Positions 50,244-60,371 of a DNA stretch of 64,000 nucleotides are shown here, piece after piece. A program made the translations under genes and the position numbers. The notes under the pieces were generated by a model that saw only the letters and a program-made list of their open reading frames with translations, had not been told where the DNA came from and ran no database searches. The stretch's first letter is position 1. Each line of letters opens with the position of its first letter. This DNA is from Pyrrhoderma lamaoense (lineage: Eukaryota; Basidiomycota; Agaricomycetes; Hymenochaetales; Hymenochaetaceae), in the NCBI GenBank assembly GCA_002794735.1, contig NBAZ01000029.1, positions 107,927 to 171,926 of the forward strand. The letters are read 5' to 3'.

Positions 50244-50433
50244 CAAGCCTGAGGCTGGGCTAAGAAGATATTCCCACGCTGGGAGTAGATGCGCCGGTCG
50301 AATAAATTCTCACAATACGAATGTGGTAATTCACAAGTCAGGTGATTGTAATGGACGTGGCAACAGAAACAGTTATAAACAATATAACAAGCTTAATGCT
50401 TTTGGATGAAGGACGAATTAGACACTTTAACTA

Positions 50434-50510
50434 GTGCCACAAATTGCTGGAGACATGGATACGGTGCCACAAACAATGGTGCCACAATGGTGCCACACTA
50501 AGTGCCACAA
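50434..50510 (+). repeat. Five-copy GTGCCACA motif cluster in C2
   Basis: Same cluster as in C1, shifted by 5024 bp, upstream of the TATATAA box at 50574-50580. Confidence 0.6.
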
Positions 50511-53500
50511 ATTAAATATAATAATAGTATTTCTTGATGATTAAACGGGTAGTTAGTTCACATGTAGTAGATGTATATAAGGAGGTCAATTTTGACCAAG
50601 ATCTCCTCATTGAAATCAATCTTGTCACAAACCCAAAGACAGCTCATCTGTCTACATCTGATACATCACTATCATCTGTCAGTATATCTGGCTTACAAGT
50701 TGTTTCTGTTTTGAACACTGTGATATTAAGTACAAGGGCATCTTATATAATTACGCTTAGTCGTATTATCCCCTTGCTTATACAAGCAGATCAATACAGA
50801 TCCTAACAAAAATCTACGAAACGGTCGCATTCGCCCTTCTAAATCACCCATGGCATCACCCTTCTTCTTTGTCAAAAAGAAGGATGGCAAACTTCGTCCA
50901 GTACAAGACTATCGTAAGCTTAATCAGGGGACAGTCAAAAACAAGTACCCGCTACCCCTGATTCAAGAGCTTACTGATAAGATGAAACAAGCCAAATACT
51001 TCACCAAGCTTGATGTCCGTTGGGGCTACAACAACATACACATAAAAAAAGGAGACAAGTGGAAAACAGCTTTCAAAACTAACCAAAGGCTGTTCGAACT
51101 CACGGTGATGTTCTTTGAGTTAACCAACTCACCAGCCACTTTCCAAAGCTTCATGAACTCTATCTTAAAGGACCTGGTAAACGAAGGGCATGTCATTGTT
51201 TATCTAGATGACATTCTCATCTACACCATGGACTTGAAAGAGCATGACCGTATTGTGCGACAGGTGCTAGAAATTCTAAAGCAAAATCAACTGTACCTAC
51301 AGTTCAAGAAGTGCATTTTTGCTCAAAGCACTATTGAATACTTAGGCTTCATCATAGGCAACGGAGAGATCCGCATGGATGCAAAGAAAGTTGAAGCCAT
51401 CCAAACCTGGCCAGAACCCAAGAACCTCACAAATTTCCAATCATTCCTGGGTTTCTGCAACTTCTATCATCGATTCATAAAAGACTTTAGCAAAATAGCA
51501 AGACCTCTTAACCGGTTGACTGGAAATGTGGAGTGGCAGTGGGGAGAGGAGGAGCGAAAGGCTTTTGAGGGTTTGAAGGAGGCAGTAAAGAGTTTCCCAG
51601 TGTTGGCAGTGCCCACAGATGAAGACCCATTCAGAGTCGAGAGCAATGCATCAGATTTTACAGTTGGAGCAATTTTGTCTCAGAAACAAGAAGGCAAATG
51701 GCGCCCCATTGCATACTTCTCCCAATCCATGTCACAAGCAGAACACAACTATGCAATCTATAACAAGGAGATGCTAGCAATCATGCTTGCCTTGCAGGAA
51801 TGGAGGCAGTATCTTTTAGAAGCCAAGCACCCTGTTGAAGTATGGACAAACCACAAAAACTTATCCTACTTCAAAGCTCCACAAGATCTGAACTGCAGAC
51901 AAGCACAATGGGTTACTGAACTGGCTGATTACAACTTGCGAATTGTACCAAAGGCTGGAAAAGAGATGAAAAAAGCTGACCTTCTCTCGAGACGAGCGGA
52001 TCATAAGAGGGGGGAGAATGACAACAAAAACGTCACTTTGTTGAAGCCTGAGTGGTTTATCCACAACGTAACCATTGAATCTCTTGACACAAATTTGGTC
52101 CAAAGAATCAAAGACAGTTGTAAACTAATAGACAAGTCAGTTAAAAAAGCACTAGATACAGGAAACAAGGAATGGAGACGTGAAGACGAGAGCTTGGTAT
52201 TCTAAGAGCACAGACTGTACGTGCCACGGAATGCAAAGTTACAAGAAGACATCATCAGAGTACACCATGATGACCCTCTCGCAGGTCACCCAGGGTGATA
52301 TAAGACTCATGAACTGATCACACAGAGTTACTGGTGGCCTGGAATCTCTGCTCAAGTGTATACATATGTCTCAGGCTGTGAAGCTTGCCAAAGAACCAAG
52401 GCTCATCGGAAAAGGAAATATGCTCTGCTAAACCCCAATGAGATACCATCAAAACCATGGGAGGTCATCTCTGTAGATCTAATTGGTGAACTACTAGAAT
52501 CACGGGGGTTCAATGCCATATGCATAATCGTGGATTGCTTTAGCAAGCAGATACATGCAATCCCCACCAACACAGAGCTGACTTCGGAAGGTATAGCAAA
52601 GATTTATCGTGACCAGGTATTCAGGCTCCACGGCATCCCTCGAAAGGTTATCAGTGATTGGGGACCACAGTTCGAGTCTAGCTTTATGAAAGACCTGTAC
52701 CGATTACTAGGAATAGAAGCAAACCCATCCACGGCATATCATCCCCAAACTAATGGCCAGACTGAGCAAATCAACCAAGAGATCGAGCAATACCTTTGGA
52801 TCTATGTTAACTTCAGACAGAACAACTGGGCAGACTGGCTAGCCATTGCAGAGTTTGCTTACAATGACAAAGTACAAACATCTACAAGCCACTCACCATT
52901 CTTTGTCAACCATGATCATCATCCTTACAAAGGCTCCAACCCTCGTGTAATAGCCTGTAACAAATCTGCCCAGCAGTTCAAAGAACACATGAGCAAAGTT
53001 CAAGAGGAAGTAGGGGCCAGCCTTAAGATGGCAGCAGAGACGATGAAACGGTTCTATGACAGAACTAAAAGGGAATCTATTGCATATAAGAAAGGCGACA
53101 AGGTCTGGTTGGAAACTACCAACATAACTACCAAACAACCCATGAAAAAGCTAGATGACAAAAGACTGGGTCCATTCACAATTGTAAAAAAAGTTGGCAA
53201 AGCTGCATACAAGTTGAAACTACCAGACACTTGGAGAATCCACCCTGTATTCAATGAAGTTCTGTTATCTCCATATCACTCCCCCCAGTTCGAGTCACAA
53301 CAACGACCACCACCACCGCCACTAGAGATTGTAGATAGGAATGAAGAATGAGAAGTGGAAGAAGTGCTAAGAGCTAGATTAGTGGGACGTGGAGTGTTAC
53401 AGTTCAAGGTGAAATGGAAAGGGTATTCACATGACCATGACCAGTGGCTGCCAGCGAGCTACTTGAAAAATGCGCCTGAAGTTGTAGCTGAGTTTTATAG

Positions 53501-53630
53501 ACAAAACTCATTGGCTCCTTGCAAGCTACATAGTGTGGACTTCTAGCAACTACTATTCCAACCTGTCTACCGGTTCACTGACCCACTTGCGGAATAGAAA
53601 ACGAGGATGTTTTGCATAAGGAGAGGGTGA

Positions 53631-53944
53631 TGTCATGAACGGAAACAAACTTGTAGTTATTTCTTTCATTTTCTTATTATTTTTCTTCTATCACATAAAT
53701 GGTTACTAAGAGGGTTACTGGTTGTCATGTGATTGGCTTAGTCACTGGGAGTCAGGTGATTGGGTGCTACGTAGTTATTACCTTATACTTTTCCCAGAAT
53801 CATTAGATATATAAGACCGCTTAGTAGCTCATGTATAACTTAGCTTTGTTCTTGTCTTATCCTGGTACCTCAATACACTTGTTCCCCACTTTGTGTTGCT
53901 CATACTTAGTACTTATCAAGTAGAGGCTCTGCTGGTCACTGACA
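53631..53944 (+). repeat. 3' LTR of element B
   Basis: Starts TGTCATGAACGG and ends GGTCACTGACA, preceded by the polypurine tract at about 53618-53630. Colinear with 46346-46659. Confidence 0.9.
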
Positions 53945-54243
53945 CTGATCCATTATGGATACTTCCACTCTTTTATATTCTCCAACATTCTACCATATTC
54001 TATCACATTCTATTTTCTTCCTTTTCTATCCATGATCACACTGTCACATCACACACTTCAAACTGTATATAAGTAGCACCTCTGTCAGTAGATAGTCTTC
54101 AATTTCAACCTTGTCTACTCTCCTGACTTGGCACTGGAGCTACTCTTAATACATCTTATTACTCTCCACTACTGTTGATACTTGTTGATTAGTGACTTAG
54201 GCCAGACTCTGACTATAGACCGGGTTTAGTTGCTGACAATCAC

Positions 54244-55419
54244 CTGTCAGCTGATTTATTTGTCTGACTAAGCTTCTGGTGATTTCTTTGGTTCTTTTGG
54301 GGTGTATTATCTGCAACAGTCTATCTCTGGCTTCTTTAGAAGAGGGTACTTTCTTACAGAATTCTGTGGGTTTTGATTCATTACTGGTATTAAAAACAAC
54401 TTTATTTGTACTAGTATTTGAATCATTACTAATGACTTCCTCTGCCACATTCAAAGTCAGGCTTCCACAAAATCCTGTTCTACTCTAACTAACTCTGATT
54501 CTTTCAGGATATCAACTTCATCAGCCCAAGCTTGTCTCTCTTCAGGTTCTATGCACATTAAAATAGATCTAATCTGTGCTTTCTTCTGAGGACATTCTCT
54601 GGTTAAGTGGCCTTTAAGTCCACATAGATAGCATAAACCATTTCTTTTGGCCCTGTCAATAGAGACATCCATGGGCTGTTCTTTACCACCAAAAGTAACA
54701 CCAGTGTTGTCTCTTTTCTCTGGTATTTGGTTATGTTGTTTGAGGAGAACTGGAGGTTTTGTGTAAGAAGTTGGTTTAGCTACTATGCTACTGGCCAAAT
54801 GAAGTTTTCTATCAATTTTAATTGCCATCTTTTTCCAAGTATGGTAATCTTCAGGCTCATCCACCATCTCTGTAATCTTCATGACTACTTTTGGGTTAAC
54901 TTTTTCTCTAAGAATAGAGATAAGATATTCATCATGGTTTTCATGGTATTTAGCTGCTCTGATTAGCAAATCAAACTCTTGGAAGAACTTCTTTACAGTT
55001 TTCTTTCCTTGAGTAATATTGTTTAGCTTTTTTTGAGCATTAGCTTTCTCATGAGAATTATCAAAGGTCTTTTTGAGCCTAGCTAGGAAAGTTTCCCACT
55101 TATCAGTGATGACCATGTCATATTTCTCTAAGTAATTGTCTGCTCATAACCCAGCTAAGCCATCTGTCATAAATAAGAGAGTAAAAATGATTTTCTCTTC
55201 ATCAGTGGTGAGTTCATCTCTGGCTGCTAACAAGTATAACCTCAAGGATTTCAGAAAAGGTTTGAAGTCTTTTCTTTGTCCTGAGAATGGGTTGGGTTTG
55301 GCTACATGGATCTGTCTATGCAGTCTTCTTTTTCCCTTCAATGAGTCACTAAGATGCACACTTGATAACTGGTCAACAAGTGCATCTAGCTGCTCAAAGG
55401 TACTTGAAATATCTGTCAT
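54244..55419 (-). pseudogene. Element A gag
   Basis: Starts at 55419 (MTDISSTFEQLDALVDQLSS). The gag core has AKPNPFSGQRKDFKPFL and, after a TGA at about 55144 where element B has W (GVWAENYLE versus ADNYLE), the same frame continues to a CCHC knuckle (CYLCGLKGHLTREC, about 54600). Similar to gag of element B, so A and B are related chromoviruses. The F insertion separates it from the protease. Confidence 0.88.
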
Positions 55420-56002
55420 AGATGAAGTAACTATAGGGTGAACTGAGTGAAGGTACTACTAATTTAGATAAGGTAAATAATAAAGGGAATAAGTGAATAT
55501 TTACTCTAGGTTATCTAGTGTTTAATTCTAAGAGAAGGCAAATCAACCTTACTCTATTACACTTTACAAAACTACTTATGGGGTTTTACTACTGCTTAAG
55601 GAAACACACACTGCTTGTAACAACAACTCACTAGTGGTTTTGACTATTATCCACTGAGTAAAGGTGTTCAAACTAGTTTTCAGGCCAAAGCCTTTAAATT
55701 GAGAATCTAACCAAAGGATAGTGTGTTGTGTATCTAAGTAACTTAGTGCAAAAGTTATCCTCAAATGAGAAATAACTCTGGACAAACAATCAAAAGAGTA
55801 ATGTTCCAAACACTACTAGAAAAGGAAAAAGGACTAGCTTTACTCTTATAAGAATAGTGGTGAGAAAATGGTAGAAGACTTTAATGGGTATGTCTGATAA
55901 AAAGTGAACAAGGGTGGGGAAAGATGGTTGGTGGAAACACCACAGGAGTGGTGATAAGAGAGTAACACTAAGAAAGTAGTGATAGAGGGAGTCTTGATCT
56001 AA
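55420..56002 (-). other. 5' leader of element A
   Basis: About 580 bp between the 5' LTR (right end on the plus strand) and the gag start. After the LTR comes TTAGATCAAGACTCCC on the minus strand. No TGG-starting tRNA primer site is evident, so priming may be by a tRNA fragment or self-priming, or the site is mutated. Confidence 0.5.
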
Positions 56003-56728
56003 TGTCAGCAATGACTAGTTCTAGTACCAGTGTTAGTCAGCAGGGTCTGAAGACAGGGCACAACCAGCATACACTGATATAAACAGAGACAGAGGAAAGG
56101 AGGAACAAGAGGAGGGGAGGGACAGTGAAGAGGGGACAAGAGGATGTATTAGAAGGTACTAGTCTAAGAGAGAAGACAAGATCAAGACTGGAGGACTAGC
56201 TACTGACAGGAGGGGGGTATTTATACATGTGGGAGGCAGTGTGAAATAATGAAAAAACCTGACAGGGTTTATGGCTAAACTATTAGACTAACTAAGCTGT
56301 GCTAGGCTGTGTTAAATAAAACATAAGAAATAGGCTAAACTATGAGGCTAAGCTAGACTGTGCTAGCTGAAACACTAAATTAGGCTAATTACAAAGAGAC
56401 TAAAACCAAATGAAGAAAGATGACCATGGAGAATGATAGAAAGTGGTAAAATATGGTGGAATGTTCTAGAATAAATGAATAAGCAGTGGTAATAAAAGAG
56501 AGATAAGATAAGATGAGATGCTTATTAAGACAACTGAGTCATATGATAAGTAAGTGCTTAGTAAGCTACGTATGTAAGCATGCTGACTAAGCTGATTAGG
56601 TAAGATGCTTAGGTAATAATGATTAAGTAAATCAGCTTATATAAGATGATTAGATAATTCACTTATGTAAGATGCTTATGTAAGTGATTAGTAAGCACAA
56701 AAGCGAAATTAGACTTGGTTTTATAACA
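56003..56728 (-). repeat. 5' LTR of element A
   Basis: 726 bp, starting TGTCAGCAATGAC and ending TTATAACA on the plus strand. Matches 38736-39465 with a few substitutions and small gaps in the GCTTA/TAAGC-rich part. Confidence 0.9.
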
Positions 56729-57231
56729 CATCTGTCCAGTACTTCTGTACTTGCACTGTAAACTCAGTAGCATCCACTCTCATCTTGAATAGAGTAGTTC
56801 AAGTGATCCTATAAAGGTCTGATTGTAATGAATAAGTCTTCTTACAACTGATACATCCTACTCTGATCTAGTACTAAAGGACTTGTTCCAGCTAACTGTG
56901 TACTTGAAATTCGCTAGTTCATTTTGTTTCATGCACTGCTATATGAACACCTACTTCTCTAGTAGGATTTGGTAAGATCTTATTTTCTGACCTTTGTTGT
57001 GATTTTATCCAACCACGGACTTGATCCAGCAATGGCTTTGCTGGCTGTGCATGTAATCGTTCAAACACTACAGGCCTTTCTTCATCTTAAGAGAGGACTT
57101 CCTTGTGTGACATGGCTGAGTTTTCTTATTGTTTGTAATAAGCAGAATTTGCAGCTTCTTATAATTGGTTTGTGTTTGATCTTTGACCTAGCCAATGATC
57201 TGTGAATCTTCAAACCTCCAATCCCATAACA

Positions 57232-57557
57232 CCATTACAATAAATATTAGTTCATTATTAGATATATTCTTTAATAAAATGTCACAAAATTGTGACTTTT
57301 TGTGACACACGTGACATTGAATGTGTGTCATGTTTGTGTGTTTGTTATCTACCCCTATTTACTCTCTTTGCTTCCTTCTTTATGCTCCTGCTTCAAATTC
57401 CTTTTTAAAACACAAGAAACCGGCAATACCTCAAGATACAAGATGCTTGGTTAGAATGTTTAATGCTTGAAAATAATTTAAAAGAAGAAATTATCAAGAG
57501 TTGTTTGTTTTTGAGTTGCTTGGTAAATTCTTTGAAAATGACTTGCATGAGTTGGAT
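57232..57557. other. AT-rich spacer with a palindromic GTCACAAAA cluster
   Basis: No gene. TGTCACAAAA (57280-57289) and TTTTGTGACA (57297-57306) form an inverted repeat with a further TTGTGAC between them; GTGACA/TGTCA words continue to 57330. This may belong to the end of the pogo-like element. Confidence 0.45.
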
Positions 57558-59865
57558 TTAATGTTGGAAATTAAGTAAAGAGACCCCAACTGCTTTATAG
57601 TGAGTAATATAAAGATTTTGCATTTGCTCATATAGCTTAATACTTTCTAATAGTGAAAATTCTGCACTCAGAGCTTCATCATCACTTTCATCAATATTTA
57701 CAGTATTGATATCTATTCTAGTACCTTTAGAATAATCAACAAGCTTTTTTGCCTTTTTGATAATCTCATCATCTCCTCTAATGAACTCAAACTGTTTCTG
57801 GGCAACAATCTGTTTTTCAATTGGATTAAGAAAATCTTTGACAAAAAGTGGTTCATCAATAATACAATTATGTGTTTTTAGATCAGAAACTATTATTTCA
57901 AGTGAACTTTTAAAATTCTTCAACTCTGGAGTTTGTGAAATATTATTATTAAAGATGTCTAGTATAGTTTGAATCTATTTTTTATTTGGAAATTATATGT
58001 CAATTAATTTTCTTATTAACTGACTCACTAGACTAAATAGTTCATCAAAATTAATGTATATTTTTGCTATTGCTTGTCTTGAAGTGCTTTTACATTGTCT
58101 TTTTCAGCATCAAGTATAACATCAATTGCAGACTTCCACTTGTCCCACTGATAATCAGCTTCAAGACACTTTTCAAGTTGCATGATAACAGACAATAAGG
58201 TTATTTTAGAATCTTCTCTTTTAGCAATTAAATAAAGAATTTTCCATGACCTTAATCTTGATAATATTGAGGGACTCAAAAATATTATAGATGGTTTATA
58301 TTAAAATGAGCACAATTTTTATTATAAGTATGAATTTTACTTACAGGCTTGTTACAGTATGTATTTTTGTATGTGCCCAACAATTTTGTATCATTTTTGA
58401 TGAAATCTTGTTCTATGCTACTATTGTTATATAGATAGTTTCAAGTAAGTTTATTTTATAGATATCTTTAACTCCAGCTTCATTTTGTTCAATAACATGC
58501 AAACAAAATGCTTTTTGATAATGAGCTTTAAAGCAGCAGATAATTCCAACATCAAGAGGTTGAATAAAAGATGTCAAGTTTGGTGAAAGAAACTCAATAA
58601 CAATGTTAGATGACTTATAATTGATATAATGCACAGAAAAGTTATCAATAAGAAGTATAATATATTGATTTTGTCAGTGAAAATTTCTATCTTGTTCTTG
58701 AATCCATCTACTTTATTAATTCTATTATCTTTTCTTCTAGAATATAAAAAACTTACTCATTAAAAAGGTGTGTTCTCATCTATGCAGATTTTTAGTTGCA
58801 GTAATAAAATTGATGCTTTAAACTTCCAGGACCAAAACATTGTGAATAGACTGACTTTCCAATAAAAAATGGCGATAATTTTTCACTTTCATCTGTATTA
58901 CATGCAAAACCAATTGTAATCCAAAATTTACTAGATTTTCTTCTAAACATCTGTTGTTTAGCTAGTTCACAATTCAGAAGTGCACTATTTCTTGGTAAAT
59001 ACTTATATTTTCTTTTATTACATACAATTTACAATGCAAATAGACTTGTTTTGTCAAAATTCCACTAATCTTTTATTGTATAATTTACAAGAATTTTTGC
59101 AAGTCTATTGCATTCTTTCATATTTTCAACTTGATTTACAGAACCAGCTTCTCTATGATATTGAAAATTCTTCAACCTATAATCATGAATTAGTGAGTTT
59201 ATATTTATTCTAATATATTTAATCAAGTTAACTCATGTTTTGCAAAAAAATAAGATCCAACTCAAACTTATAAATTTTTCTTCTTTTGAGACATTAAGTT
59301 TTTCTTCTAATTGTGCATGTTTAGCAGCTAACATAGAATCATTGATAACCTCTCCTTTTTCTTTCATGTGTAAGTACTATAACCACAGTAATTTATTAAT
59401 AATAGGATTTATAACTACTTGTTCTTGACACAAAGAAAGAACATTTGTTTATTCTAATTTCAATTTTGCATTCAATTTTGTATGTCCTTTTTCACTACAA
59501 TGCTTAAATAAAGCACTTTGTGAAAAAAGTAGTATGTCTCCAGGTCAATTTGAGTTTTGAAAATGCTTGAGAATTTGAATATGAGTTAAATAACGATTTT
59601 TGTCAACAAAGTTAATAACAATAAGCCAGTTTTTTACAGTAAGATGTTGTCATATATATTTTAGTTTAGCTATTGCAGAAAAATTTGATTCATTATTTGT
59701 AAGCCTTCTTGGAGAATATAGATTGGGTTTTAGACAAGGTTTATGTTGTTTTTCACTCATGGGAAGAAAAAGAAGACATGCACAACACATAGTTATGTGT
59801 TTTTTTCTATTTTTTTGATATCCCCATTTAATTGATTTTTTCAAAAAGGTAAATTTTGTCCAGAA
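57558..59865 (-). pseudogene. Pogo/Tigger-like DDE transposase relic (CENP-B type)
   Basis: Minus-strand readings, broken by stops. The N-terminal RRLTNNESNFSAIAKLK resembles the start of CENP-B-like helix-turn-helix regions. Then FGEAGSVNQVE, ACNTDESEKLSPFFIGKS (about 58900) and LLIDNFSVH (Asp of the DDE triad, about 58640). FLSPNLTSFIQPLDVGIICC with FKAHYQKAF (second Asp, about 58560) follows. The C-terminal part runs to 57558 with an acidic stretch (NIDESDDEALSAE). This is the standard order of a pogo/Fot1-type transposase. It is very AT-rich and cannot be active. Terminal inverted repeats were not identified. Confidence 0.75.
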
Positions 59866-60136
59866 TTTAATTTAATTTTTAAAAAAAATTTGATAAGGAA
59901 TAATTGTAAATTTTTCTATTCTTTATCCTATAACAAATTTTTGGAATAATTTAGCTGTAACAGAGCACATTTCCACAGTTTTTTATTTCTTATTACATTT
60001 ATTCCTTACTAAACAATTCTTTATTAGATTATTGACTGTACTTGTTATATAATTATTATCTCATACTTTTTTTATGTTTTATAAATATATAAAACTGCTT
60101 GGTAGCTTATTATCAACAACTAAACTCAGTTTATGT
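59866..60136. other. AT-rich transposon debris
   Basis: A very AT-rich stretch with no coding content. It ends with LTR-like sequence (ATATATAAAACTGC, about 60085) that resembles the TATA region of the B LTR (AGATATATAAGACCACTTAGTAGC), so it is probably a mutated solo LTR. Confidence 0.4.
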
Positions 60137-60371
60137 GTTATAAAATTTATAACTTGAAGATTTGTGAATCATTAATTAGGTCAAGGGTCAAATACAAACC
60201 AAATAAAGAAAGCTGCAAATTTTGCTTATTACAAACTATAAAGAATTCAGTCATGACATACAGTGAAATCCTCTCTTAAAATAAAGAAAGATTTACAGTG
60301 TTTGAATAATCACATGTTATAGTTTCTTTAAAACTATAAAATCAGTGTGATCTACAATCTTAATAATAGAA
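60137..60371. mobile_element. D-element fragments D5 and D4
   Basis: 60137-60300 reads like the 5' part of element D in the orientation opposite to D2 (GAATCATTAATTAGGTCAA..CAAATACAAACC, matching the minus strand of 43380-43440). 60315-60371 (TGTTATAGTTTCTTTAAAAC) matches the plus-strand start of D2. Both are strongly C-to-T/G-to-A mutated. Confidence 0.6.

Larger units (their letters stand above)
49367..50808 (+). mobile_element. LTR-like element C2 (1442 bp) inserted in element B
   Basis: Same ends as C1 (TGTTAGGAT...ATCCTAACA), exactly the same length, flanked by AAAAT at 49362-49366 and 50809-50813. It interrupts pol of B between the protease and RT parts. Removing it with one duplication restores the B reading frame. 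The first 600 bp differ from C1 by many transitions; the last 750 bp are almost identical. Confidence 0.92.
48503..53546 (+). pseudogene. Element B pol: protease, RT, RNase H, integrase, chromodomain
   Basis: Interrupted by C2 (49367-50808) but otherwise one frame. Protease: ALVNSGCTGSCIN, where the catalytic Asp is Asn. RT: FFFVKKKDGKLRPVQDYRKL and YLDDILIYT (catalytic Asp pair kept). RNase H: VESNASDF and EVWTNHKNL, where two expected Asp residues are Asn. Integrase: GCEACQRTK, SVDLIGELL, ISDWGPQFE, NQEIEQYL (D-D-E kept). Chromodomain-like: LQFKVKWKGYSHDHDQWLP. Stops: TGA at 49250, TAA at 52203, TGA at 52296 and 53349. The same sites in element A show R at two of them (PERRPWDH, HPGRNKT). 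Confidence 0.92.
46346..53944 (+). mobile_element. Ty3/gypsy chromovirus element B (plus strand)
   Basis: Complete LTR retrotransposon. LTRs are 46346-46659 and 53631-53944 (314 bp each, TGTTATGAA/TGTCATGAA...CTGACA), with target duplication CTGAT at 46341-46345 and 53945-53949 and polypurine tract AAGGAGAGGGTGA right before the 3' LTR. Gag at 47058-48179; protease-RT-RNase H-integrase-chromodomain at 48503-53546, interrupted by C2. No frameshift in more than 3.5 kb, but a series of TGA stops and lost catalytic residues. Confidence 0.94.
46188..54238 (+). mobile_element. Solo LTR F, split by element B
   Basis: Left part 46188-46345 starts TGTCATATAC; right part 53950-54238 ends GTTGCTGACA. 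It is flanked by ATCAC at 46183-46187 and 54239-54243. Without B its length is about 447 bp. A second, more decayed copy lies at 60372-61283. The CTGTATATAAGTAGC box (about 54063-54075) suggests plus orientation. Confidence 0.88.
38736..56728 (-). mobile_element. Ty3/gypsy chromovirus element A, interrupted by nested insertions
   Basis: Full-length LTR retrotransposon in minus orientation. LTRs are 38736-39465 and 56003-56728, starting TGTCAGCAATGAC and ending TAACA (TAATA on the left). It is flanked by the 5-bp duplication CATCT at 38731-38735 and 56729-56733. Reading right to left: gag (55419 to about 54244), protease (46182-45790), reverse transcriptase (44342-43459), RNase H, integrase and chromodomain (41685-39540). 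Inserts D2, C1 and F (the last with B and C2 inside) account for about 11 kb. Inactive: stops and lost catalytic Asp residues. Confidence 0.93.
37510..57231 (-). mobile_element. LTR-like element D1, split by gypsy element A
   Basis: Outer shell of the nested stack. The left part, 37510-38735, starts TGTTACAG. The right part, 56734-57231, ends CCCATAACA. The two join at the CATCT target duplication of element A and together match D2 (41691-43458) along its whole length. Relative to D2 this copy has lost its CpGs and is heavily C-to-T/G-to-A mutated. No target duplication for D1 itself is visible (AAAGT versus CCATT). Oriented minus, judged by the TATA box of D2. Confidence 0.85.

Noticed and set aside
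47058..53351. UGA read as a sense codon (recoding) in element B
   Set aside because: The TGA sites fall where related element A has Arg, and the element shows widespread C-to-T/G-to-A damage including lost catalytic residues. CGA-to-TGA mutation explains them better.
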